Positions 52,829 through 60,840 of a stretch of 64,000 nt of DNA are shown here, one piece after another. The position numbers were made by a program, and so were the translations under genes. How positions within the stretch are numbered: position 1 is the stretch's first letter; each line of letters opens with the position of its first letter. The DNA is taken from positions 62,001-126,000 of the forward strand of contig CAZCBX010000003.1 in the NCBI GenBank assembly GCA_964497185.1, written 5' to 3'. The stretch comes from CAZCBX01 sp964497185 (GTDB lineage Bacteria > Bdellovibrionota_G > JALEGL01 > JAGRMV01). The notes beneath the pieces were generated by a model that searched no databases, was not told the DNA's origin, and saw only the letters and a program-made list of their open reading frames with translations.

Positions 52829-52962
52829 GAACCGAGATATTTTTTATTCTGGCAAGGCCGCAGCTTCTTTTGGAAGCGCAGTGTACGTTTGTACATGAGC
52901 ATTCCAAAAGTAAGCGAGAACATCTCCGAAGGCTTATAATGCAAATGCGAAAGCATTTGCAT
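52829..52962. other. structured non-coding stretch upstream of zapA
   Basis: Two hairpins. One spans 52863-52915 with arms GCTT..CTTTTGGAA..TGTAC and GTACA..TTCCAAAAG..AAGC round a GTTT loop, and has a 6-base internal loop. The other, 52939-52962, has perfect 10-bp arms (ATGCAAATGC) around a GAAA tetraloop. It lies in the 334-base gap between zapA and the Na/Pi-like gene. It could be an RNA gene or another foldback repeat; 6S RNA is conceivable given zapA but I cannot show its fold. Confidence 0.45.
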
Positions 52963-53049
52963 GCCGTAGGGAGTAATATAAGGCGAAGCAAAATGAGCCA
53001 GAATGAAAAAGATCCGGTGTCCTGTGATTAAACTAATTGACTACAAAGG

Positions 53050-54663
53050 TTACTGTGTGCGATCTTTGCGGCGATCCAGGCTTGGATAGGCCAATTTGGA
53101 AATTGTTATGCTTAACACTTGCAAGTGGGCCACGAGTGCAAAGTACAAGGAAGAGGCAGCCAGATCTGGGGTTTTTTCATCTTTGATTTCTTCAAGGTGA
53201 TTTTGTCTTAATTCCAGTCCCATCGAATACAGCACTTTTTGATTGCGGGTGACGGCTTTGGCTTGCTGTGGATTGTGGGTTTGCAAATGATCCAGCGTGC
53301 GAAGCATATTTTCCATGATGGCTTGGTGGTATTGGCTCAATGATTTCATGGAGGCTGCACTGAACTCCATGCCCCGTTCTTTTTTGTGTGTGGCCAATTC
53401 CACCACGTCTCGGTTGATGTAGCTTGATAAATTTTTAATGGTTTGGTTCATTTGTGAAAATTCAGATTGCAAATGGGTTTGGCGATAAGACAGCTCTTCC
53501 AAGTTCAGCCGTGATAAAAAGAATTTCATTTGTCGGCAGCGGTTTTCCATGCGGTCGTATTGCTCGTCCATCCAGACAATGGTTTGACCCGCTTGCTCTG
53601 TAAAGCAAGCCATGATTTGTCCGAGCATACTGTAGGCAATTTGCGCCATGGCCGTCACATGCATTTTGGCATAAGTAAGAGCCAGTGCGGGATACACTGC
53701 ATACCGATGGTGTATGCCCAACTCGCTGATGCCCTGAGCGGGAGGCATGGCCCACCACGATTGTTGCTTAAGCCAGGGCAACGCACCCAAAATAATCCCA
53801 CCCACAATGGTGTGCAACAATACATAAAACAACAACAATGAAAATACGTCCAATCGATAAGACGAATGAAATCCTTGTGCCAATGCGTCCAGGCCAAACA
53901 TGCAAAGCAAACCCATCACCCAACGCAGTCCCGCAAAACAACGCTGAAATTGTTTGAGACGGTCATCTTTGGGCTGGTGATCCAGCACCATATAGGTGCC
54001 CTCCCCCACCATGGCGCCCAAAATGGCGGCCATGCCCGTGGACAATTCGATGGCTTCCACACTCATCCACATAATGCACAGTGCGTGGGCTAAAATGCTG
54101 GTTCGGGTAAACGTGGTGCTGAGCAAAGCCAAAGAAAAAACCCACCATGGTTTAACAAAATATGGCGTTAAATTCATGGCCCCCCACCGAATGGCGTCCA
54201 TCGGTGAAGGACTGATTTGAATCAACGATAATCCCCAGAAAAATAGCCCAATGCCCAACAAACGAAGCCCGTGGTTTCGGTACAAATCAGAGCGCAAGAC
54301 AAAAAAGGCCACCCACCCAATGACCACCATGTATTGCGACCACTTGGATAAGTCGTACATGGCAATGCTTTGCAAAAAAATCATGCCCAAGAGTGTGGCA
54401 AAGGGAAAGCCCAACACCCAAGGCAAAACCGATAACCAGGATTTTTGACTCATATGCAGCATACCCAAGCGGTAATTAAAACCGGTGTGCGTGCGCATCA
54501 AAAGCATTTGCACCAGCATGCCCTTGACCATGTCGGTCAGTGAAAAACTATCGGCGGGTTGCATCCAACGACAGACCACCAGTCCATAGGCGCGTTCCAT
54601 GGATCGGGCCATGGCCAAAAACCCGGCCATGATGAGCAGCATTGCTAGGATGAGCGCGATCAT
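53050..54663 (-). CDS. Na/Pi-cotransporter-like membrane protein with PhoU-like C-terminus, degenerate
   Basis: 537 residues. About nine hydrophobic segments in residues 1-330 recall the Na/Pi cotransporter II family (NptA/PhoU-fused type), and residues about 370-537 are helical and PhoU-like (LSYRQTHLQSEFSQMNQTIK, MENMLRTLDHLQTHNPQQA). The hallmark QSSSAT repeats are missing; the matching place reads LSTTFTRTSILAHALC. So phosphate transport is doubtful. The start overlaps the ftsY end by four bases. Confidence 0.65.
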   Translation of the reverse strand: MIALILAMLLIMAGFLAMARSMERAYGLVVCRWMQPADSFSLTDMVKGMLVQMLLMRTHTGFNYRLGMLHMSQKSWLSVLPWVLGFPFATLLGMIFLQSIAMYDLSKWSQYMVVIGWVAFFVLRSDLYRNHGLRLLGIGLFFWGLSLIQISPSPMDAIRWGAMNLTPYFVKPWWVFSLALLSTTFTRTSILAHALCIMWMSVEAIELSTGMAAILGAMVGEGTYMVLDHQPKDDRLKQFQRCFAGLRWVMGLLCMFGLDALAQGFHSSYRLDVFSLLLFYVLLHTIVGGIILGALPWLKQQSWWAMPPAQGISELGIHHRYAVYPALALTYAKMHVTAMAQIAYSMLGQIMACFTEQAGQTIVWMDEQYDRMENRCRQMKFFLSRLNLEELSYRQTHLQSEFSQMNQTIKNLSSYINRDVVELATHKKERGMEFSAASMKSLSQYHQAIMENMLRTLDHLQTHNPQQAKAVTRNQKVLYSMGLELRQNHLEEIKDEKTPDLAASSLYFALVAHLQVLSITISKLAYPSLDRRKDRTQ

Positions 54664-55547
54664 GACTGGGAATCCAAATCCGTTTGAAAAAAAGCTTCTA
54701 AAAATGGTTTGACTTCAAAAGGCACAAAATCGTCTTTTTTCTCACCCACACCCACAAAAACAATCGGCACATTCATTTCGATGCTGCTGGATATCACGGC
54801 CCCGCCCTTGGACGTGCCATCGAGCTTGGTCACCACCAAGCCAGTGATGGGAATGGTGGATGAAAAATGTTTGGATTGCATCAATGCATTTTGGCCATTG
54901 GTGCCATCCAACACCAAAAGCGATTGATGGGGCAGCTGTGGATCGTCTTTTTGAAGCACGCGCACAATTTTGGAAAGCTGCTCCATCAGGGGTGCTTGGG
55001 TGTGCAACCGTCCGGCGGTGTCCGCAATCAGGATGGCATTTTCCGCTTTGGCTTTCTGCCACGCCTGATAAATCACCGCGGCTGGATCGGACTTGTACGC
55101 TTGTTTCACACATTCAATGCCCAAACGGTCCGCCCACATTTGCAGCTGATCGATGGCTCCGGCACGAAATGTGTCCCCCGCGGCTAAAATGACGCGATGG
55201 TTTTGCTGGATGAGCCAGTGAGCCAATCTTGCGCAAGAGGTGGTTTTGCCACTGCCATTGATGCCCGCCATCAAAATCACCCCAGGGGTGGGCACGTCAA
55301 AAGGCGTTTGATGGATTGGCTCCAGCCACGCTTGGGTGGTTTCGCATAACTTTTGCTGCACGGCCTGAGCGCCTTTTTTGCGCACTTTTTCCACTTTATC
55401 CAGAAGCAGTTGAATGTGGGCCATGGACAAATCCGATTGGTACAAAAGCGCTTCAAGCTCTTGACGGGGGTACACCGGGGCTTGATCGTCTTTGGTAAAA
55501 AAAGAAGATATGTTGCGGGTCCAAATGGATCCTTTGGGATTTGCCAT
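54660..55547 (-). CDS. ftsY: signal recognition particle receptor FtsY
   Basis: 295 residues from the ATG at 55547; the frame is open to 55688 but the extra residues are not conserved. SRP-GTPase that docks ribosome-SRP complexes at the membrane. N domain, then G1 GINGSGKTTSCARLA, DTFRAGAIDQLQMWADRL, G3 DTAGRLHTQ, TKLDGTSKGG and VGVGEKKDDFVPF. It lacks the acidic A domain of E. coli FtsY, as in many bacteria. Confidence 0.94.
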   Translation of the reverse strand: MANPKGSIWTRNISSFFTKDDQAPVYPRQELEALLYQSDLSMAHIQLLLDKVEKVRKKGAQAVQQKLCETTQAWLEPIHQTPFDVPTPGVILMAGINGSGKTTSCARLAHWLIQQNHRVILAAGDTFRAGAIDQLQMWADRLGIECVKQAYKSDPAAVIYQAWQKAKAENAILIADTAGRLHTQAPLMEQLSKIVRVLQKDDPQLPHQSLLVLDGTNGQNALMQSKHFSSTIPITGLVVTKLDGTSKGGAVISSSIEMNVPIVFVGVGEKKDDFVPFEVKPFLEAFFQTDLDSQS

Positions 55548-55666
55548 GTATTTGCTTTTTAAGGGGTTTTTGTAAAAAAATCCACAACATAATTGAAGTG
55601 TTTGGTCCAACAATGGTATGATCAATGGGCTGTATACGACCCAACACCCATAAAGGAGCTGCCCCC

Positions 55667-55897
55667 ATGAAAAAACTCGTTGAAGCATTGGCCAAGGCGT
55701 TGGTGGACGAGCCCGATGCGGTTCACGTGGAGGAAGTGATGGGCGATAACACGTGTGTACTCAAATTGGCTGTGGCCAAAAATGACATTGGCAAAGTGAT
55801 CGGAAAAAAAGGCTCCAATGCCAACGCCATTCGCACGCTTTTGGACGCGGCCAGCGGCAAACAAAACCAACGATGCGTGCTTGAAATCATTGAATAA
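55667..55897 (+). CDS. khpA: KH-domain RNA-binding protein KhpA
   Basis: 76 residues from the ATG at 55667 with a strong AAGGAG. Single KH domain with the GxxG loop in DIGKVIGKKGSNANAIRTLL and the N-terminal MKKLVEALAKALVDEPDAV. KhpA binds RNA, often with KhpB, and often lies between rpsP and rimM; here it stands alone, divergent from ftsY. Confidence 0.94.
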   Translation: MKKLVEALAKALVDEPDAVHVEEVMGDNTCVLKLAVAKNDIGKVIGKKGSNANAIRTLLDAASGKQNQRCVLEIIE

Positions 55898-56028
55898 ACC
55901 CGACTGCGACCCGTGAGGACACAGTGAGACTTCAATGTGTCGATTCTAACACGTCTAAACTTTTAAGTTATTGATTTTAATGTATTTTTTAATTACCTGT
56001 TCGGCATGATTTTTGCTTTTTATTGACC

Positions 56029-57096
56029 GTGATTCAACGCGTACATTTTGTCATATTGACCTGTTTGTTAACGGGTTTGTGGGCGTGCCTGCCGGAGGAC
56101 CAAATTGCCATTTATCCCAACCACGGTAGCTCGGATGTGCCGATGAACGTCATTGTGGAAATTCACTTTGAACAAGCCCACGACCTTACCGAAAGTGATT
56201 TGCACAAAGGGTTATTTTCTTTTGCAGTATGTTCCAAAGATGTGGATCCCAATGAAGAACCACCCGCAGAAGAACCCACAGCTGCCCGAAAAAATGTTCC
56301 CAAACAAAACACGCAAACGCAGCCAGAGGATGACCAGCCATCCCCCGATGCCGCCAAAACTCCCAAAGTGTGGCAAGGCGCCCATGTGCCATTTCATTTA
56401 GAGGCGTTTGCCACCGTCAATGAGACCACCGAAAAAAATGAGCTTCGGGCCTACCTCATCCCAAAAGATGCCGGCGCTTTGGAATTGGGGCAAACGTACT
56501 GTGTAGGGGTAGAATCTTTTGAGGTGCCCGAAAAAGCACTGGTGGTGGAAGGGCTGTCTTCTCAGTTTACCATTAAAACCAAGCAGCACTTTCATTTTCA
56601 ACGCGACAGCCTGCCCGAACCCTTTGTTCAAGAAGCCATTGCCGGCCAAAAAGACTTTATCGTACTCCACTACCCTGGGCAAAACCAACACATCCCGCCA
56701 CGGGCCCTACAAAAAAACATCACCTTGTGTGAAGAAACCGATGAAGATCAACATGCCACTACCGGGCCGTGTAAAGATTTTGGTGTAAAACGCAGCTTTG
56801 AGTTGTATTTGCGCGAATCACTGAAAAGTGAGGATCCCATGGCGTACTTAACGGCTTCTTACAACCTATACGCTGTAAAGCCGTTGGGTTTAGAAAGTCC
56901 GTCTTCTCGGCTATCGCTTTCCCTGGGAAGTGATTTTTCGCAAACCTCGGAATTGAGCGGTGAAGAAATGACCGAAATTTTTACCCAGCAAACCCAAGCC
57001 ACGGGTCCAGACACGTTGTTATCCATTGAAAAAATCAGTCGACGTGTACCAAGGTTTGAAGACGCATTTATTTATGTGGGTACGGAAAAAAAATAA
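56029..57096 (+). CDS. lipoprotein with N-terminal Ig-like domain
   Basis: 355 residues from a GTG at 56029; a TTG at 56023 is in frame and no ATG is available. Lipobox LWAC. The mature start (IAIYPNHGSSDVPMNVIVEI) matches a bacterial Ig-like (Big_5) domain, as in many deltaproteobacterial lipoproteins. A charged Pro/Gln/Glu segment follows, then beta-rich sequence. Function unknown; it is followed after 18 bases by another secreted protein. Confidence 0.7.
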   Translation: MIQRVHFVILTCLLTGLWACLPEDQIAIYPNHGSSDVPMNVIVEIHFEQAHDLTESDLHKGLFSFAVCSKDVDPNEEPPAEEPTAARKNVPKQNTQTQPEDDQPSPDAAKTPKVWQGAHVPFHLEAFATVNETTEKNELRAYLIPKDAGALELGQTYCVGVESFEVPEKALVVEGLSSQFTIKTKQHFHFQRDSLPEPFVQEAIAGQKDFIVLHYPGQNQHIPPRALQKNITLCEETDEDQHATTGPCKDFGVKRSFELYLRESLKSEDPMAYLTASYNLYAVKPLGLESPSSRLSLSLGSDFSQTSELSGEEMTEIFTQQTQATGPDTLLSIEKISRRVPRFEDAFIYVGTEKK

Positions 57097-57114
57097 AATG
57101 AAAGAGAGGTTGCC

Positions 57115-57816
57115 ATGTTTAATCAAGTCCCATTTCCATTCACTGTAGAAAACCGATATACTAAAGCCATGGTACGTCTTTTTTTCACGGCATGGATACT
57201 TTTGGGCTTTGCCACAGTGGGTTGGGCGCAAATTCCTGATTTTGGCGCACCTCGAAACAACCCTACACAAGCCGCTTCAGCGCCTAGCCCTTATTTTTCC
57301 AATACAAACATGGGGTATCAATCTCCTTATTATGCGCAGTCTCCTCAATACTCACGGGATCCCCATTTGGCCCAGTCGCGAATGTCTCCGGGCATGGCTG
57401 CCAATACGCAAGGCTCTTACCCACGCATGGGCAATTTAATGGGCTTGGGTGCATCCCTGTTGCAGGTTTTTACAGGCAAAGGCAGTTTTGGCGATAAATT
57501 GCAGTTTCTACTTTTGGATAAAGTCAATTCTTATGTGGCCCAACCCATTTATCAGCAAGCCGATCAGGCCATGAGCTTGGAAAACTTATACGCCCTAGCC
57601 AATCGAGCCACCACCCCGCAGGGATACACGCAAAATCAAGCACAATGTTTTGACTGCGTACAACCGGGGCCCAATGGCTGGATGCCGGACGGCGGTACCA
57701 ACGCGCACTCCATGAACGAGGCTTTTACTTCTTTTTCTGCCGTGGGCGGCGGGTCGTCTTCTGCTCCCAGGTCTTCGGGCTCGGGTGGCGCAGGCGTTGT
57801 ATCGGCTTTGCCTTAA
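57115..57816 (+). CDS. secreted Pro/Gln/Ser-rich protein of unknown function
   Basis: 233 residues from the ATG at 57115 (AGAGAGG ribosome binding site); an ATG at 57169 would give a shorter, more usual signal peptide ending GWAQ. After the signal comes a Tyr/Pro/Ser/Gln-rich stretch (PYFSNTNMGYQSPYYAQSPQ), a small helical core (GASLLQVFTGKGSFGDKLQF), one CFDC pair and a Gly/Ser tail. Not recognised. Confidence 0.65.
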   Translation: MFNQVPFPFTVENRYTKAMVRLFFTAWILLGFATVGWAQIPDFGAPRNNPTQAASAPSPYFSNTNMGYQSPYYAQSPQYSRDPHLAQSRMSPGMAANTQGSYPRMGNLMGLGASLLQVFTGKGSFGDKLQFLLLDKVNSYVAQPIYQQADQAMSLENLYALANRATTPQGYTQNQAQCFDCVQPGPNGWMPDGGTNAHSMNEAFTSFSAVGGGSSSAPRSSGSGGAGVVSALP

Positions 57817-57869
57817 AACCACCCTCTGTACTAACTTTGGTATAATAACCGTCACTCAAGGGTGGTTTT
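57815..57869 (+). terminator. long-loop inverted repeat before asmA, possible terminator
   Basis: AAAACCACCCT at 57815-57825 pairs perfectly with AGGGTGGTTTT at 57859-57869, followed by more T. The loop is 33 bases and contains TATAAT (57841-57846), a possible -10 box for asmA. So the site may both end the upstream transcript and hold the next promoter. Confidence 0.55.
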
Positions 57870-57897
57870 TTATAAGCGATGGGCTTATGATAACGCC

Positions 57898-60432
57898 ATG
57901 AAACGCTGGCAAAAAATTTCCTTGGCCGTCATTGGCCTGATTGTAGTCCTTATTTTGGTGGTTCCTTTTTTTATTCCCACTGAAAAAATCAAAAACATGG
58001 CCGTAGCCAAGATTCAAGCGCGCACGGACTACCCTGTTTCCATGGGTGATGTGTCGGTGCGGATTTTTCCGCGACTGGGCGTATCGCTTCGCGACATTGC
58101 CGTTGGCGACGCACAATATCCGATTGCGCTTTCTGTAGACGAGCTTTTTGTTCAAGTGCAGTGGTTGCCTCTTTTGTCCGATCAAATCAAGGTAGATGAA
58201 CTTCGCCTTGAGATGCCAACGGTTACGCTTCGAGAAGAAAGCCAGAAACAGGATGCACAGCTTTGGGTTGCCGACCCCGAGCAAGAAACACCTGCGCAGA
58301 CGCAGGAAACAGATACCTCATGGGCTTTTTCGATCTCCAATATTGTCATGCGCGATGGCAAGGTGGTCATGTTGGATGCAGCTCAACAACCTTCGGTTGA
58401 ATTGGCTGACATTGAACAAAACCTTTCTTTGACGATCAATGGAGATGTGATTCAAACCAGCGGCAAAACCAGCATTGGACAATTTTCTTATGCACAGCAA
58501 AACATAGAAGATGTGCGCGTTGAATTAACCCAACAAGCCACATGGAATGGCCAAACCCAAACACTGGACCTGGGTGCCTCTCGGCTTCAGGTGGCCGACA
58601 TTCAATTGAATCTTTCAGGGCAAGCTTCGCAGGTCAACCCCACCACCTGGCGCACCGATATGGTGATGCGCACAGATGAAACCAACACCCAAGATGTGTT
58701 TCGGTTTTTGCCTTTGGAAAGTCTGCAGGGCCAAGGCATCGATGCAAGCGGCGTATTTTCCCTCGATGCCGTGATCAAAGGTGATTGGGATACCGAAGAT
58801 TTAGAAAAATCCTTTTTGCAATCCTCTTCTTCTTTAAATCTTGTACTTAAAGATGGCCGGTTGAAAGACCGTAAAAACAATGTGGAGGTCGCGCCCATTT
58901 CCCTCCAAATGGAGGCCACGCCTGAAAACATTCATGTTTCAAACTTTGCACTCAAAGCCAAGAACAGTTCATTGCAAGGCCATGCGATGGTTAAAAACTA
59001 CCTTCGTGCGCCCAAACTTGATGGCAATGTATCAGGCACATTGGCGCTCAAAGATTTTGAGCCGTTGCTCAAAAGCCAAGATTTATCGTCTCTGGATGGC
59101 AAGGTGACCTTGGACATCAAAGCAAAAAATGCCAGTCAGCAATACGCTGAGGCCGATTTGGTCGGCAACGTTGTTTTGTCCAATGTTGAAATTCAAAGCA
59201 GCGCGCTGCCCACGGGCCGTGCCAGCATGGATGGAAAAATCACCCTAAGCCCCAAAGACACCATGCTCATCACCATGAAAGCTACCACAGGTCAATCCGA
59301 TATATTGATTGACCAAGCCAAATTGCCCAGCGTGTTAACGTGGTCTGAACCCAACCAACCTTTTCAATTTGCTTTCAATGCACAAAGCGATCGTTTGGAT
59401 TTGCAGCCTTTTGTCCCCTCTCAGCAAGAGGAAGAAAGCGACGAGCCGTTTGTCATGCCCGATATGTTTTATCAGTTGCAAGGGTCGGTGGACATTCGGG
59501 CCAAAGAAATTTTATGGGATGGTTTAACGTTAACCAATGCGCTGGTGAATGCGAAAATTGCCAATGGCGTCATCGACTTTCAACCATTGCAAATGACTGT
59601 GTTTGAAGGACGCAACACGCTCAATGGCCGTGTGGATTTTACCGATCGAAATGCGGGGCCGTCGTTTGATTTGGCGCTGGACATCAACAAAATTCGTGCA
59701 TCGCAAGCATTGGCTTATGCCGACAACATTCAAAAGCTTTTGCACTTGGATCCGTCCATGCTGGACGCACAAGTGTCTGTTCAGGGCAAAAGCAAAGCTG
59801 GGCTCACCCCCACTTTTGATTTAAACACCTCAAGTTTGGACGCCAACGGAAAAGTTTCGCTGCATCAAGCCACCCTGGCGGGTCATCCCGTGCAAAATGC
59901 CGTGGCCAAATTGTTGGATAGCCCGTCGATTAAAAAACTTAAAATTGAAGATCGCGTACAAAAGTTTCGCGTGGATGGCGGACGCGTTTACATTGACAAG
60001 TTTGATTTTCAAGCCGGTTCATTTGGGTTTGTCATCGATGGTTGGCAGTCCATTGATGGGTCTCAAAATCTGGACGTGCAAGCCCAGTTGCCACCGTCAA
60101 TGGAAAGCAAGCTCAAAAGCATTGTGCCTTCTACATTGGTTGCAGCTTTGAAACAAAACAATCAGTTGATTTTGCCCCTGCAAGTCAAAGGGCAAGTTAG
60201 CAGCCCATCGGTGGTGGTGGATGATCAAGCCTTGGGCAATGCCGCCAAAGAAGTTGTAAAAGATCAAGCCAAAGAAAAATTAGAGCAGGCTGCTGCGCCC
60301 TTTAAAGATAAGGCTGAGGATAAAATAAAAGAGATTCTACCCAAAAAAGATTCGGGCAGTCAGAAAGATGTGGAGAAGCAGATTAAGGACAAGACTGAAG
60401 ATGTTAAAAAATCGATCAAAGGTTTGTTTTAG
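57898..60432 (+). CDS. AsmA family envelope protein
   Basis: 844 residues from the ATG at 57898. N-terminal signal-anchor (ISLAVIGLIVVLILVVPFFI), then the AsmA pattern VAKIQARTDYPVSMGDVSVR and FPRLGVSLRDIAVGD. A long beta-groove body follows, with the C-terminal AsmA_2 region (FQPLQMTVFEGRNTLNGRVD; LAGHPVQNAVAKLLDSPSIK; LRVDGG-type VDGGRVYIDKFDFQAGSFGF) and a Lys/Glu coiled tail. AsmA-like proteins are thought to move phospholipid between membranes. Confidence 0.92.
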   Translation: MKRWQKISLAVIGLIVVLILVVPFFIPTEKIKNMAVAKIQARTDYPVSMGDVSVRIFPRLGVSLRDIAVGDAQYPIALSVDELFVQVQWLPLLSDQIKVDELRLEMPTVTLREESQKQDAQLWVADPEQETPAQTQETDTSWAFSISNIVMRDGKVVMLDAAQQPSVELADIEQNLSLTINGDVIQTSGKTSIGQFSYAQQNIEDVRVELTQQATWNGQTQTLDLGASRLQVADIQLNLSGQASQVNPTTWRTDMVMRTDETNTQDVFRFLPLESLQGQGIDASGVFSLDAVIKGDWDTEDLEKSFLQSSSSLNLVLKDGRLKDRKNNVEVAPISLQMEATPENIHVSNFALKAKNSSLQGHAMVKNYLRAPKLDGNVSGTLALKDFEPLLKSQDLSSLDGKVTLDIKAKNASQQYAEADLVGNVVLSNVEIQSSALPTGRASMDGKITLSPKDTMLITMKATTGQSDILIDQAKLPSVLTWSEPNQPFQFAFNAQSDRLDLQPFVPSQQEEESDEPFVMPDMFYQLQGSVDIRAKEILWDGLTLTNALVNAKIANGVIDFQPLQMTVFEGRNTLNGRVDFTDRNAGPSFDLALDINKIRASQALAYADNIQKLLHLDPSMLDAQVSVQGKSKAGLTPTFDLNTSSLDANGKVSLHQATLAGHPVQNAVAKLLDSPSIKKLKIEDRVQKFRVDGGRVYIDKFDFQAGSFGFVIDGWQSIDGSQNLDVQAQLPPSMESKLKSIVPSTLVAALKQNNQLILPLQVKGQVSSPSVVVDDQALGNAAKEVVKDQAKEKLEQAAAPFKDKAEDKIKEILPKKDSGSQKDVEKQIKDKTEDVKKSIKGLF

Positions 60433-60495
60433 GGTCTTGCTTTCGTGATTTTTTAATGGGGTTTGTTTAAAATTTTTTTTTGAGGGTTCGTGGTA

Positions 60496-60563
60496 AGCAT
60501 GATGGACTGGTGCTCATTCGTCCTCGCTGTGCTGCGGAGGCGTTCGCATCAGCCCATCATGCT
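60496..60563. repeat. imperfect palindrome with the TCCTCGC core
   Basis: Arms of 18 bases, 60496-60513 (AGCATGATGGACTGGTGC) and 60546-60563, are reverse-complementary except at two positions. Between them lies TCGTCCTCGCTGTGCTGCGG AGGCG (60519-60543), nearly the same core as at 41246-41270. The element sits in the 408-base gap between asmA and the giant surface-protein gene; the rest of that gap holds a terminator-like hairpin and AT-rich sequence. Confidence 0.8.
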
Positions 60564-60605
60564 CTTGAGGCTTATGAAGCAAGATTGATGGGTGTGTAAG
60601 TTAAA

Positions 60606-60640
60606 GGACAAACGCTTTTGGCGTTTGTTTTCATATTTTT
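60606..60640 (+). terminator. hairpin with T-rich tail, possible terminator
   Basis: CAAACGC paired with GCGTTTG round a TTTTG loop (60609-60627), then TTTTCATATTTTTTT. It would end transcription from asmA about 175 bases after its stop. Its stem matches the small hairpin at 41332-41350 that lies after the other palindrome. Confidence 0.6.
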
Positions 60641-60840
60641 TTATACTTCGTTACATACAAAGCAACAGCTTCCAAGGGTCACACGGAACTTGGGAATGAT
60701 TTGCGTATTTTTTTAGGTACGCGTCGTTCCTATGTTTCATTTGCAATTTCATCAAGACGCGCTATTCTGAATGGAATCGTGAAAGGTTTTACAAAGACAC
60801 TTTGCACGTTATTTTAAAGCAATCAATTTGAGGTTTATCG

